DNA of 64,000 bases. It comes from Leptidea sinapis (Eukaryota; Arthropoda; Insecta; Lepidoptera; Pieridae). The notes beneath the pieces are model-generated. The model saw only the letters and a list, made by a program, of their open reading frames with translations, was not told where the DNA came from and did no database searches. The translations under genes were made by a program, and so were the position numbers. Location: positions 14,942,001 through 15,006,000 of the forward strand of contig NC_066273.1 in NCBI RefSeq assembly GCF_905404315.1, given 5' to 3'. This document shows positions 26,122 through 37,069 of this stretch, one piece after another (position 1 is the stretch's first letter; the number at the start of each line of letters is the position of its first letter).

Positions 26122-26225
26122 TTTTTTTTATGGAATAGGAGGACAAACGAGCGTACGGGTCACCTGGTGTTAAGTGATCTCCGCCGCCCACACTCTCTTG
26201 CAACACCAGAGGAATCACAGGATTC
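26122..26225 (-). mobile_element. LINE family X, isolated 3' end
   Basis: It begins with a T run and TTTTATGGAATAGGAGGACA, then GAGCGTACGGGTCACCTGGTG and CAACACCAGAGGAATCACAGGA. This is the same 3' terminal sequence as at 14643 and 44587. Only about 100 bases are present. Confidence 0.75.
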
Positions 26226-26589
26226 AGACGCATAATAGTGAGCAATATTTTCCGGCATTCTCCTTTAGAAAATCTACACATATTAAGACAAATTATTAGT
26301 TACTGTACATCAGATTCATTAAAAATAAAAAAATAACGAAATAACCAACAGACATCAAAATATTAGATAATATGCACAAAATAGTTATAAAAATAATCGC
26401 GTATTTTTATACAATCTAATGAATTAATCTAAATCTAATCACGATTATTGTTATTTTTGGAGTCAGTGTCATCCAAGGTAGATTTGTAACTACATACACA
26501 GTTAAAGGTGAGATATGCTTGAGTTGCACGCGCGACGTAAGGAGGCGAGAGGCGAGAGCGGATCGCGGCGGGAGGACACCAATTTCAAA

Positions 26590-27335
26590 AATAACAATAA
26601 ATACCAGACACCTCTACGCAACGCCAAAGGATCAAGCTAATCGAAGATAACTTGATCATCGATGTTGCCGTTCTTTGTTTTAAGTGGTAAAATGGAAGAA
26701 GCTGGTACTGGGGAGCGCCCGCCCAGAGGTGAGAGCAGTTTACTCTATACAAAGCCAAATTTGTACCTTATATAGTTGCAGGCGGTAGCTTATAGTGAAG
26801 TACTGTCTCGCCTTACAATAGGCTAGTTTGGTGTTCTCTTCCAAGTGACCACTGAACTGAACGTTGCTCGATATATTGATGCTAAGAATGCTGACACAGG
26901 CTGTGGCAGTTAGAGTGATCTCGAATCGAGGGGATACGACAAAGGGAGACTTTTTAGCGGTAAAAGCACAAACTGCGTTGTATTAGACTAAAATATTATC
27001 GGCCCCATTCTGAGACTTTGCAAAGGATTGTCTCAATTTCAGGTATAAAATTGTTCTGGTCTCGTCGACGCTACCCGGCAGATGATGGGACGACCGGTGT
27101 AGGAATCATACCCTTTGCTGTCATTAGAAGAAACGGGTAGGGGATAACACGCAGACTTGTGGGGCACCAGCTATTATGGATTTTATGTTGGAAGATACAC
27201 CATTGCTAATAACCTTAATGCTCCGATGGCCCAAAAATTTAGTGTCCCATTTGCACATTTCGGGAAGATGGCAGTCGCTGATCAGCTCAATACTCCTCTA
27301 GGTTTCCCAAAAGCTGGCGGTTGATAATCAACACC
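26590..27335 (-). mobile_element. LINE family Y fragment (minus strand), 370 bp upstream of protease C
   Basis: It matches the copy at 41855-42835 through CTCTACGCAACGCCAAAGGA, GAAGCTGGTACTGGGG, ATCTCGAATCGAGGGGATAC and GACAAAGGGAGACTT. The minus strand encodes RT thumb and C-terminal parts. Near 27119-27126 the segment carrying YADD in the other Y copy (42761-42772) is missing, and many frames are broken. It ends about 370 bases before the ATG of gene C. Confidence 0.75.
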
Positions 27336-27584
27336 ATTGCTTTGAAAAAATTGGAGGTAATAATGATGTTGAGTATTTTTAATTACACCAAAACAAGCGA
27401 GATAGATACAAATAATACAGCCAAAGAGATATTATTAGAAGTTTTTAAATACTATGTGATGTGATACATGTGAAAAGGCTTTTCCCTGATCTTTTATTAA
27501 TGTCTACTACTAAAGGATACTACTACGGGCTTTAATGTTTTATGATGTTAGATAAAGTCTGCAAATTAATAATCAGCCACGTGA

Positions 27585-27614
27585 ATGATTGATATATTGT
27601 AATATATCAATCAT
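27585..27614. promoter_or_regulatory. Perfect inverted repeat upstream of protease C
   Basis: Two 14-base arms (27585-27598 and 27601-27614) are exact reverse complements around a two-base spacer. They carry TGATATATT and AATATATCA. The repeat ends 8 bases before the first GATA site of the promoter and 88 bases before the ATG. It could bind a dimeric factor or form a hairpin; a role is not shown. Confidence 0.6.
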
Positions 27615-27622
27615 CCATGTTA

Positions 27623-27662
27623 AGATAAGAAATTCTTTATAGATAAACCTTTATATATAAAA
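27623..27662 (+). promoter_or_regulatory. Proximal promoter of protease C (two GATA sites and TATA box)
   Basis: AGATAAGAAATTCTTTATAG begins the module. GATA cores lie at 27624 and 27642, 18 bases apart, and TATATAAAA at 27654-27662 ends 40 bases before the ATG. The same arrangement and spacing recur before gene D (49715, 49733 and 49745-49753). GATA factors are known to drive insect midgut genes, so midgut expression is a fair inference. Confidence 0.75.
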
Positions 27663-27702
27663 TAGAGACACACTCCCAAAATTAACAAAACTATCGTTCA
27701 AA

Positions 27703-30700
27703 ATGAAGTGTGTTCTTGCTGTTCTTTGCTTGGTGGGCATGGCTTCGGCCTTTGAAACCACCACTACAGCTTACAACTACCACGAACAGATCGGTATCAA
27801 AGAAGCTTCAAGGATCAAGCAAGCTGAGACAGCATTGGACTTTGACGGCTCCAGAATTGTTGGTGGTTGGCAATCAGCTGTTGGAAGCCAACCCCACCTT
27901 GTAAGTTCTTACTAGATGATAGCAATATTACATTAAACATACGCAATTTCATACAATACTATGACCATATAATATTCTTTGTATAACAGAGACGGAATCA
28001 TCAATTTTATGTCCGATGTACATTAGTGTAGAATAGATTTGATCTTACGAGTATTCTTAGATCTTACGCAGTTATTTATGCATTGTCAATTCAGATAAAA
28101 GTTTTTGCCTCGAAACTCTACTTTGTGTAATTATCTGCCACTTACACACATCTTGCAACTTAGGGATCTTACTATATCTAGCATACTCGAAGCCAAACGA
28201 CACCTTTTAACCATAAGTATTTCAGTTATCCATGGGACTCCGTCATTTCAGATTAATAAAAATTAATTATGGAACCAACTAGTATACTGTGGTTTCCAAG
28301 GCATTTGATACCTTTACGACAATTAATTTTTTGTTCATATTTTTTTAGAAATACAAATTTGGCAACAAGCCGTCATTAAAATAATAGCTAATACAAAATA
28401 TCTGACATAAATTATTCCAACGGAAAAATCCACACCAAAATATCTGGATTTAAACTAGTAATATTAACGAATAAGTTTTAATGCTCGCAAATTTGTTTAG
28501 ACCTACCGCGTAAAACACACACCAGGTTCTAACTGATAATACCAGGGGACGTATTTTATCACCAATACTACCGGCTCAATATGACCACTCCAGTCTGAAT
28601 CGAACATTTAATAATATGTTAATAAATAATAAACGGACACGCAGACATATATTTGCCATATATCACAAAATTTTAAAATATAATTTCCAAATTATGTAAT
28701 CTATTAGGTAAATACTTCATAAGCAAAGTGTAACAGAATTCATGTTGATTTGTAAACGATTTAAAATTTGATGTGCTATAACCAAATCTTTTGGTGAGTT
28801 ACAGGAACGTAAAGAATTACGAGAGGTACAGGGTGGCGCAATAGAACGTGCATATTGCATCATCTTTTTTCGCGGGGTAGAAAGTGCGCGGGCGGGGGGA
28901 GTCTGCATCGTTGGGTAGGCGGGCTCATGGAGTTTTAGTCACTATGAGTCACTTCGACGGGAAGCGTCGCGCATTTTGCGTGCGCGCATTTAACGAGAAC
29001 TCTCGTTCATACATCGTTACTAGGCGTTTATATTGTTCTGAATATGGACTACGGCAAATTAGTGAAGCTTCGAGTGCTAATTTAATTAAAATATGGGTAC
29101 AGCGTTTTGAAGAGACTGGTTCAACGTTTAAACCACAAGCAAAAGGTCATCCAAGAACATCTAGGACTGACGACAATATTGAGAGAGTTATGCAGTCTGT
29201 ACGAGGAGATCCACAAATGTCTACTCGCAAGAGATCGTCTATTTTACACTTATAGAGACGAAGTTTGCAACGAATTTTAAACTTGGATCTTAAACTGCAT
29301 CCTTACAAGCTGCAGTTAACACAAGAATTGAAAGAGTCTGACTTCGGAGCAAGGCTCGCATTTGCTAATGAAATGCTTAATCGATTTTCCAATTTTGACA
29401 ATATCCTTTTCTCAGGCCCACTTCCATATCAATGGGTTCGTAAACCGTCAAAATTGTCGTTACTGGAACAGTGAGAATCTCAAACTCAAGCACCAGAAAC
29501 CACTGCATAGTACTAAAGTGACAGTATGGGCAGCAATCTCTGGTAGAGGAATAATTGGACCGTTTTTCTTTGAAAATGCGCGGGGGCAAAACGTCACTGT
29601 TAATACCGAACGCTATGTTGCGATGTTGGAAGGTTTTTTGGCTCCAGAGCTTGAAAATTCAAGAATAGTGAATTCTAGGACTTGGTTTCAACAAGACGGA
29701 GCTACCTGTCACACATCAAATGACTCCATGGCGGTTATGAAACAGATGTTCCCTGGCAGGCTGATTTCGAAAAGAGGTGATATACCATGGCCCCCACGTA
29801 GTCCAGACGTGACGCCTCCTGACTTTTTTTAGTGGGGATACATCAAGAACAAAGTCTACAGCAATAATCCGAAAAACATCGATCAACTCAAGGAGAATAT
29901 CCGTGGTGAAATGGCAGCAATTACACCAGCATTACTGAAGAAAGTTTTCAATAACTTCCTTTTGCGATTAGAGGAGTGTCGTCGTAGAGAGGGTCATCAT
30001 TTAGACGATGTTATTTTTAAAAAATAAACTTCAGTTATTTCTTAATAATACTTCAGTTTTATTTTAACTATACCTTTTGTATTTATTTTTTAATCAATAT
30101 TTTAAATATGCACGTTCTATTGCGCCACCCTGTATTTAAAAAATTTAAGTGAAACCTTAAAAATATTGAATGTGAAAGCTTATGAAAACGTCGAAATTTT
30201 TTTTAGCCCTCTTCTGCGTTAAAATTTTAATTTTGAAATGAGAATAAAAATTGGTTGCAGCTAAACCTGGGCTGTACTACGTACGGAGTATAGGATGATT
30301 GATATTTGTACCCCCAAATAATTAAATTAGTTCATAAATAAACAGACAAACCGACAAAGTCATAATGAAATCAAATGAAATTTATTTATTGTGTCGATGT
30401 TTAGATGAGTTTGTCTACGTCCTTTTACACAAAATTACATATACTTCGTTTTCAATAAATTCACAACTAATTCATTATTATCAAGCCAGTTAATAATATT
30501 TTTCGAAGTACAGTTAATGTCTGATTTATATCCATTTAAATTATCAGTATAAGAGGAATCGATATATCATCAATTCCATGTCACGACAAGGAATTGTTGG
30601 TTTTTTTGTCACAATCAAGATTCTCAATTACTGACTTCAATAAATTAATGGTAAGGGAAGAGGATTTACCATTTTGAAATCAATATTGATTTGGTGATAT

Positions 30701-33700
30701 AATATTAAGTTTTAACAGTAATTCATTACTCTTAAGTATATTATACATTTTTCTTCTTCTTCTTTCTTTCTCTACTTCACCAAAGATAGAGATAAGAGTT
30801 TTTGGGCGGTAATTAGATATACCCGATTTATCGCCTTTTTTTTAAATGTGGTATTGTGACTCTTTCACTACATCCAGGTAAGTACTTGTTACGAATGACA
30901 AATTGACCGGATAAATCAAAACACTTAGGATTGCAATTCTGGACTTCTTTAAGATCTTTGTATTATTTACCGACTTTACTATTTCTAACTCTCTAAATGG
31001 CATAACAAAGAAAGAGTTAGACACTGAGTCTACAGGCCTAGAAGCATCAGCTGGTGAACTATAGGATTTAGGCTTGATTGTTAAATTACAAAAATATTTA
31101 TTTAACTCAGTTGCCATGATAGACGGATCAGAAGTCTAAGCAATTGAAGTTTTCAAGACAGAAACATCAATTACAGGAGGTGCATCAGTGCTTTCTTCTA
31201 ATGTTTAGTATAATAGACCATGATCTGTTAGCAAGGCCATTAACGTTGATATTTAATAAATCATTAGCAGAAGGCGAATTTCCTAAAATATGGAAAAAGG
31301 CTAGAGTAGTCCCTGTGTTTAAGAGTGGTGACAGAAAAGATATAACTAAGTATAGGCCCATTTGTATATTATCAGTATTTTCAAAGGTATTTGAATCATT
31401 AATCTGTCCGATATTATCATGGCACTTAAGATCAATAATGATACAGAACCAGCATGGCTTTCTTAAAAAGAGGTCTACTATATCTAATTTAGCATTGTTT
31501 GTCGATGATTTATCAGTTGCCATAGATAGTTCAAATCAAATTGACTGTGTTTACACAGATTTAGCAAAAGCATTTGATGTCGTTGATCACCGCATTTTGT
31601 TGGCAAAACTTGGGGCATACGGTATTTGTGGGAATCTTATTCAATGGATGGGCTCATTTTTAAAAAACCGTGAGATGAGTGTTGTTATTGGAAGGTACCA
31701 GTCAAATAATTTTATTGCGACATCTGGTGTTCCGCAGGGTTCCAATCTGGGCCCCACGTTGTTTGGTATTTTCATTAATGACATAGTCAAATGTTTTAAG
31801 TTTTGTCAATTCCATCATTATGCAGATGACCTCAAGATGTATAGTGAAATAAATAATATTGAAGACTCGATTAATATGCAACAGGATTTAGATAGACTTT
31901 CGGTTTGGTGCAATGAAAATAATCTAAAATTAAATCATTTGAAATGTTACAGTATCACCTTCAGCAGAAAAATAAGAAATATTAATTTTGATTACAGTAT
32001 AAATGGCAACATATTAGAAACGGTCAATCAAATAAATGATCTCGGGATCATTCTAGATTGTAAGTTGAGTTTCATACCACATATTGATAATCTGGTGAGT
32101 AATGCTCTTAAACTTTTAGGTTTCTTAACAAGAAGTACAAAAGAATTTAAAAGATCATCCACAAAATTAACGCTGTTTAATTCAATGATTAGAAGTAAAC
32201 TTGAATATTGCTCTATTGTATGGAATGCTAACTATCAAGTGCATAAAAACAGAATAGAAAGAGTACAAAAAAAATTCTTACGACACTTAGCCTACAAGGA
32301 CAATATATTAAAAGAAATTAATAATACCAACGATCTCTTAAAACTTTATAAAACTATATCACTATGCAATCGTAGAAACTCAATAGATCTCTGTTTTTTG
32401 CATAAAATTGTAAATGGAGCTATTGATAGCCCGAACTTATTAAACAGAATAAGGTTAGCAGTTCCAAGACAAAATGCACGGTCACATATTAAAAATAAAA
32501 TTACTTTTATGCCAATAATTACAAAGAGTAACCTAGGTAGGGCCGCTCCTATTAACAGAATTGTAATGTCCTATAACAATATATTTAAAATAGCAGAGTT
32601 GGACATTTTTGGAACTCTGCATCGATTTTCAAGCGCAAAATTAAAAATCATTTAATTAAATAATATCATTCGTTTTTTTTTTTTTTTTCGTATTTAATAA
32701 TAGTTGCTGTATTTTAAATTTAGTTTATATAAAATTTAATTTTTGTTTAGAGTGATAAGTTTTTTATATTTTTGTTTAGGTAACCAATTTATTGAGTAAA
32801 TTAGATAAGTAGTAAGTAAACGAAGAAATTGTCATATTATGTTAATAATGTTTTTAAGTACTTGTAATTTAATTAAGTAATTAATTGCATGTCGAGTTAG
32901 CCCGTAAATGGGGTATACGATGTTAAATAATATAAGTAATTAATGTGTAAATATACTATAAGGTAATACATTGTATGCAACGTGGGCTTCCTATTAAATA
33001 AATAAAAAATAAATGATGTTCTAGCTACATTTTAACTTGAGATTTTTATTATTCATATTACATTTTTGAATTTATGTGTGAAGTTAAATTATAGGCATCC
33101 AAAATACATTGGAGGTATATTGATTCTGGCGTTTCCACTTACAACTTATTTACTACAACGTATTTACATTAAAATCGCCTGTAATCACTATTTTTTCTTT
33201 TTGTAACAAATAAGGTCATACATAGGTGCAAATGTATATAAAAAATTAATTGCAATTTTTTTATTACTATTGTAGATACAAATTATAACTATGTAAGCGC
33301 ACTTATTATAAAATAAATAAGAAAATAGCCACCGTAAGCCATCAAAGCTACAATATATTATACAAATCAATAGCATGTCAAAAAAGAATGTCAAATTGAA
33401 AGTTCCAATTCTATCAGTGTTTTTTTTTATAAAAACCAGTTTAGAAGGTACTTCTTGGGAAGGTTCTTCTTCAAAAATTGTTTAACACTATCACGAATTC
33501 AATTATGATTTTGAGTACATATTTTCTATCATTAAATTAAATTAAAACACTGCATATCCTTACTGATGGCTTGAGTTATGGTGAATTATTTTGAGTTTAT
33601 TAAATTAAAGTCTAACACCATAAGATATATGTAACGTATATCGGCTGTGGCATTTAATATTAATTTATAACAAAACAGAACTGTAAGCACTTTTGACGTT

Positions 33701-35930
33701 GATGATTTCAATAATAATTATTTTTGTACTAGGCAGGTTTGGTCATCACTCTAACTACTGGTCGGCAATCAGTCTGCAGTGCATCACTCGTGAGCAACAA
33801 CAGATTAGTGACGGCAGCTCACTGCTGGTGGGACGGTCAGAGCCAGGCTCGCCAGTATGTCGTGGTGCTGGGTGTGACCACCCTCTTCACGGGAGGACTT
33901 CGTATCGCTACAAACAATGTCAGAATGCACCCAAATTGGAACATTTTTAACGCCAATGCGGACGTAGCTGTCATCACTGTTCCCTGGGTGGCATACACAA
34001 GTAAGTATAATAATAAAAACATAATCATCACAGAGTTAAAATAACTCTATGGACATCTGTTCGTCTCAAAGCGTTATCACAATCACTACAGAACATTGGG
34101 AGTCATCTTTGCACAGGATGCCGGCTAGATTATGGGTACCACAATGGCACCTATTTCTGACGTGAAGTAGTAATGTGTAAGCATTATTGTGTTTTAGTTT
34201 GAATGAAGCCGGAGCAAGTGAAATTATTGGGTAAATGAGACTTAGCATCTTATGACTCAAGGTGAAGCGCAAGAGTAATGCCGCTCAGATTTTTTTTTGG
34301 TTTTTCATTGTAATGGGGAGAGGTATCAATTACTGTCAGCAGAACGTTCTGCTCGTCTCGATCTTTACTGTCATAAAAATAAACATTTAAATAGTTATCA
34401 CGCATTTAGTTGAAATTGAATGACACAATACTTTTTTAAATAAGAAAAAGTGAGAATACAAGGTACTCGTTCACCTGAAGGGTAAGCCATTTTCAGCCGG
34501 AAGACGTCCACTGATGGGTAAAGGTCTCCCCATAAAGATCTACACGTCCATTTAATTTGGGGGTTTTATATGTAGGAAGGAATCCGTGTTTCCTTTGATC
34601 TGGTCATATCATAGTATCATAGAAACATTCTGCAATGATGTTTGTTCAATAGTTTCGTTAACCGTGGAAGAAAGTTTCAAATATTTGTGGCTTGTGGTTA
34701 AATGGTGGATTTAGTTAGTTATTCAAACAGATCTCTGCAAGCTCCCAGCTAAAGATGTAGGAGATGACATACAATTATACGACGTCTCAAAGACGACTAC
34801 TAATATAAGCTTTTTTTTTGTATCGAGAATGATGAACATTCAAAATTCTTGCATAACAAAACGATTTTTTGGATTTTTGCAGACGGATGGAAGTATGTTG
34901 ATTGTATCAAACTCTAAATAGTGCTAGACTTGCAAAAATAGTATTTGGATTAAAGAGATGATAAATAGAAAGATTAAGTTGAACACTATTTAAACAGCTT
35001 AAAAAAATAAGGACCGGGGTAATGTAATATGAATAATTGATCTCAAAAGTCGGAAACAACGATAAATATGCAATCTTCGAAAAACGCCACTATATTGCCG
35101 TATTCGATAATATAATGATAAATATAATTTTACAGTACATAATATAATTAACATGTTTGAATTTTAGATGTTATTCAGCCTATTGCCTTAGCTTCGGGAA
35201 ACCAAGAATACGTCGGAACATGGGCAATAGCTGCCGGTTATGGAAGAACTAGCGACAGTAAGATCACAGTTTTTAATTAATGCTGACATTTATTTTTATA
35301 GCTTCAAACATACTCATAACAGTTTGTAGTTACTCCCTATCTGTAGTCAGTTTCTGATCTATGATTATTTCAGGCCAAAGTGGGGTCCCAACCAATCAAG
35401 TGAGACATGAAGTGCACCTCCGTGTAATCACCAACGCTGAATGTCGGAACACATTCGGTCCATCGATCATCGTTTGGTCAACTCTTTGCACAAGTGGTCA
35501 AGGTGGTGTTGGCATATGTAACGGAGATTCTGGTGGTCCCCTCGCTATTGGAAGCGGAAACGCTAGGACTTTGGTAAGTAATTTTCGGTTCGGAAAGTAT
35601 AACAAAAAGCTTTTATGCAGTTTCGAATTATATACAAAACTGTATTCTTATTATCATTATCAGAATAGTGTAGTTTCTCTTATCTAGTTAGTTTTTCGTT
35701 TGCTTTGAAATGCGTAAATTCAATTTCAATTATTGTATTCAAGCAACTTAAGAACGATGACGCTAGAATTTTGCATTGCTAACAATGTTGAATAGATGGT
35801 GATTATATTTTTGTATCTATCACAGATTGGTATCTCCTCTTTCGTCTCTCCTCGGGGCTGTCAAGCTGGTTTTCCTGCCGGTTTCGCCAGGGTGACAGCT
35901 TTCAGCGCATGGATCCGTAGCCTTCTATAA
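27703..35930 (+). CDS. Chymotrypsin-like serine protease C (complete, 5 exons)
   Basis: Exons 27703-27900, 33733-34000, 35168-35257, 35374-35573 and 35826-35930 join to 286 aa plus stop, phases 0, 1, 1, 0. MKCVLAVLCLVGMASA is a clear signal peptide; the propeptide ends DFDGSR and the mature chain starts IVGG at residue 52. The triad is His96, Asp143 (NADVAV) and Ser238 (NGDSGGP). Position 189 is Gly (GVGICNGDSGG) and 216 is Val (SFVSPRGC), unlike classical chymotrypsin. Gly189 is also found in brachyurin-type collagenases, so the pocket may be broad or elastase-like; this is inference. Intron 1 is 5832 bases and holds a mariner and two LINE pieces; intron 2 holds a short repeat. Polyadenylation signal at 35973. 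Closest relative is D. The ORF is undamaged despite the large intron. Confidence 0.95.
28829..30132 (+). mobile_element. mariner-type transposon, rosa-like (DD41D), inactive
   Basis: Perfect 27-base terminal inverted repeats (28829-28855 and 30106-30132, starting CAGGGTGGCGCAATAGAA) are flanked by TA at 28827 and 30133, the expected target duplication. The transposase frame starts at 28944 (MSHFDGKRRAFC). It shows a helix-turn-helix region, WFQQDGATCHT with the second catalytic Asp, and SPDVTPPDFF with the third Asp 42 residues later. That is DD41D spacing, as described for the rosa family. The C-terminus ends near 30027. It is broken by a stop near 29254, a small deletion near 29415 that removes the first catalytic Asp, and a stop near 29830 after PDFF. 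It lies in intron 1 of gene C. Confidence 0.9.
30370..31137 (-). mobile_element. LINE RT fragment (minus strand), head-to-head with the next element
   Basis: The minus strand encodes a linker region (30842-31117), then KKGDKSGISNYRP..LISIFGEV (30780-30850), the RT finger block. After a large deletion comes NWLDNNELVVNLLKTKYM (30440-30500), which follows the active site in LINE proteins. The palm with its catalytic residues is missing, so it is dead. It lies in intron 1 of gene C. Confidence 0.65.
31144..33013 (+). mobile_element. Non-LTR retrotransposon with long RT frame (503 codons), 5' truncated
   Basis: The frame 31144-32655 encodes most of an RT: KYRPICILSVFSKVFESLI, then CVYTDLAKAFDVVDHRILLAKL, SGVPQGSNLGPTLFGIFIND and HHYADDLKMY (YADD at 31819-31830), then LKLNHLKCYSITF and a thumb and C-terminal region without stops. 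The endonuclease and finger N-terminus are absent. The 3' end near 32990-33013 has AAATAAATAAAAAATAAAT. It is inserted in intron 1 of gene C in the sense direction. The intact frame suggests a fairly recent insertion. Confidence 0.88.
33014..33732. other. Remaining part of intron 1 of protease C
   Basis: AT-rich intron sequence up to the acceptor TAG at 33730-33732. No element recognised. Confidence 0.5.
34090..34375 (+). repeat. Dispersed repeat with TTTGCACAGGATGCCGGCTAG (intron 2 of protease C)
   Basis: It matches 58365-58566 through TTTGCACAGGATG, GGGTACCACAA.GG.GCCTATT, AGTAATGTGTAAGCATTA, ATGGG..G.GTATCAATTACT and CTGCTCGTCTCG. This copy has an extra central segment (about 34200-34300) that the other lacks. 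It is noncoding. I recognise it as a common moth/butterfly repeat but cannot give its class. Confidence 0.75.
34490..34560. repeat. Short repeat with GCCGGAAGACGTCCACTG
   Basis: It shares a 20-base block with 54855-54875 in the opposite direction (CAGTGGACGTCTTCCGGCTG). I associate this block with the 3' part of a LINE abundant in Lepidoptera. It lies in intron 2 of gene C. Confidence 0.55.
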
Positions 35931-35972
35931 ACCTTTTTCTACTTAATTGGACCAATCAAATGAAAAAGATAT

Positions 35973-35978
35973 AATAAA
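35973..35978 (+). terminator. Polyadenylation signal of protease C
   Basis: AATAAA lies 43 bases after the stop codon and is followed by a T-rich stretch. Confidence 0.7.
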
Positions 35979-36404
35979 GTTTATTGTTTTAAGAACCTAA
36001 TATTTTATTTACTAACCTATTATTTCGATACCAATAAGACACAAAATATGTTTGAGATTCCTAACTTCAAGCACGAATACCAAAAAACAGGAGTTCCACA
36101 AATATTTGGCTTAGAAGGTTATTTAGGAAATGCCAAAATTAAAACCAGCCCAGGTTTAACATATTACGAATATGTTTCTTTAGAATAGTGAATTAAATTA
36201 AATGGGAATAAAGAAGAAATTAAACTATCAACTCAGTATAGTCAGGAGAAGACCTAATTTTGCAACAGTCAGATGACTTGTGTTGTTGTTTTTCATAGTA
36301 TTATTACATAGAAATTTTTAATGTGGGGTAATCTTGCTGTGATTAATTTATTATTTTGATTTTCGCTATAGAATAAAACTATTTGTGTCATATAATAATA
36401 TCAG

Positions 36405-36720
36405 CTTCGTCAAAGACAACTTGATTCCATCTATATACACGGATTTTTCTAATGCTTTCGATAAAGTTGGACATGGAGTCTTGTTACGCACTTAAAGGCT
36501 CACGGGATTAATGGTAGGTATAGTGTTAGGATGGATATTTATTTATCTTGAAAATAGTACTCAACTAGTTGAGCCCAGAAGTTTTCTAGTGAAAGCAGTT
36601 AAAATCACTACTGGAGTTACTCAGGGATCTCACCTGAAACCTTTATAATATTTTGTTATTTTTTTCAATGATATAGTCACAGGTCAACTTTCAATGCGTT
36701 TTTTTATATTATTGTGAATA
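36405..36720 (+). mobile_element. LINE RT palm fragment
   Basis: The + strand encodes IYTDFSNAFDKVGHGVLL (36433-36486) and, after stops, ITTGVTQGSHLKPL (36607-36650) and FFNDIVTGQ. These are palm motifs A and B of a LINE RT. The YADD block is not found. Heavily mutated. Confidence 0.7.
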
Positions 36721-37069
36721 TTAAAGAAGACTGCACATTTTTACAAACTAGTTCCACAGAACAAACTTCTGTAATATAAATAACGTTATTGAATACTAAA
36801 AGTTTTTTAAAGATAAACGCATAGGATATTTTTGCTGTCAGGTGGAAATGTAAGAAAGTTCTAGGTTTGAAATAAATACGCTTTTTGCATTCAATACTAG
36901 AGTTTCTAAAGAATTTAGTTACAATTTTTGCTTATTTTACATATTTAATTTTAATTAACTTAAATATAATTATACTTTTATATTTTAAGAGATATGGAAT
37001 AAATGGCATTTATTATTATTAAAACTTTTAGAAAAAAAATTTAGTCAATATTGTCGTTGTATCTGATCA

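Noticed and set aside
31144..32655. RT frame as a coding exon of protease C or a host gene
   Set aside because: It has all LINE RT motifs and a LINE tail, and lies between proper splice sites of intron 1.
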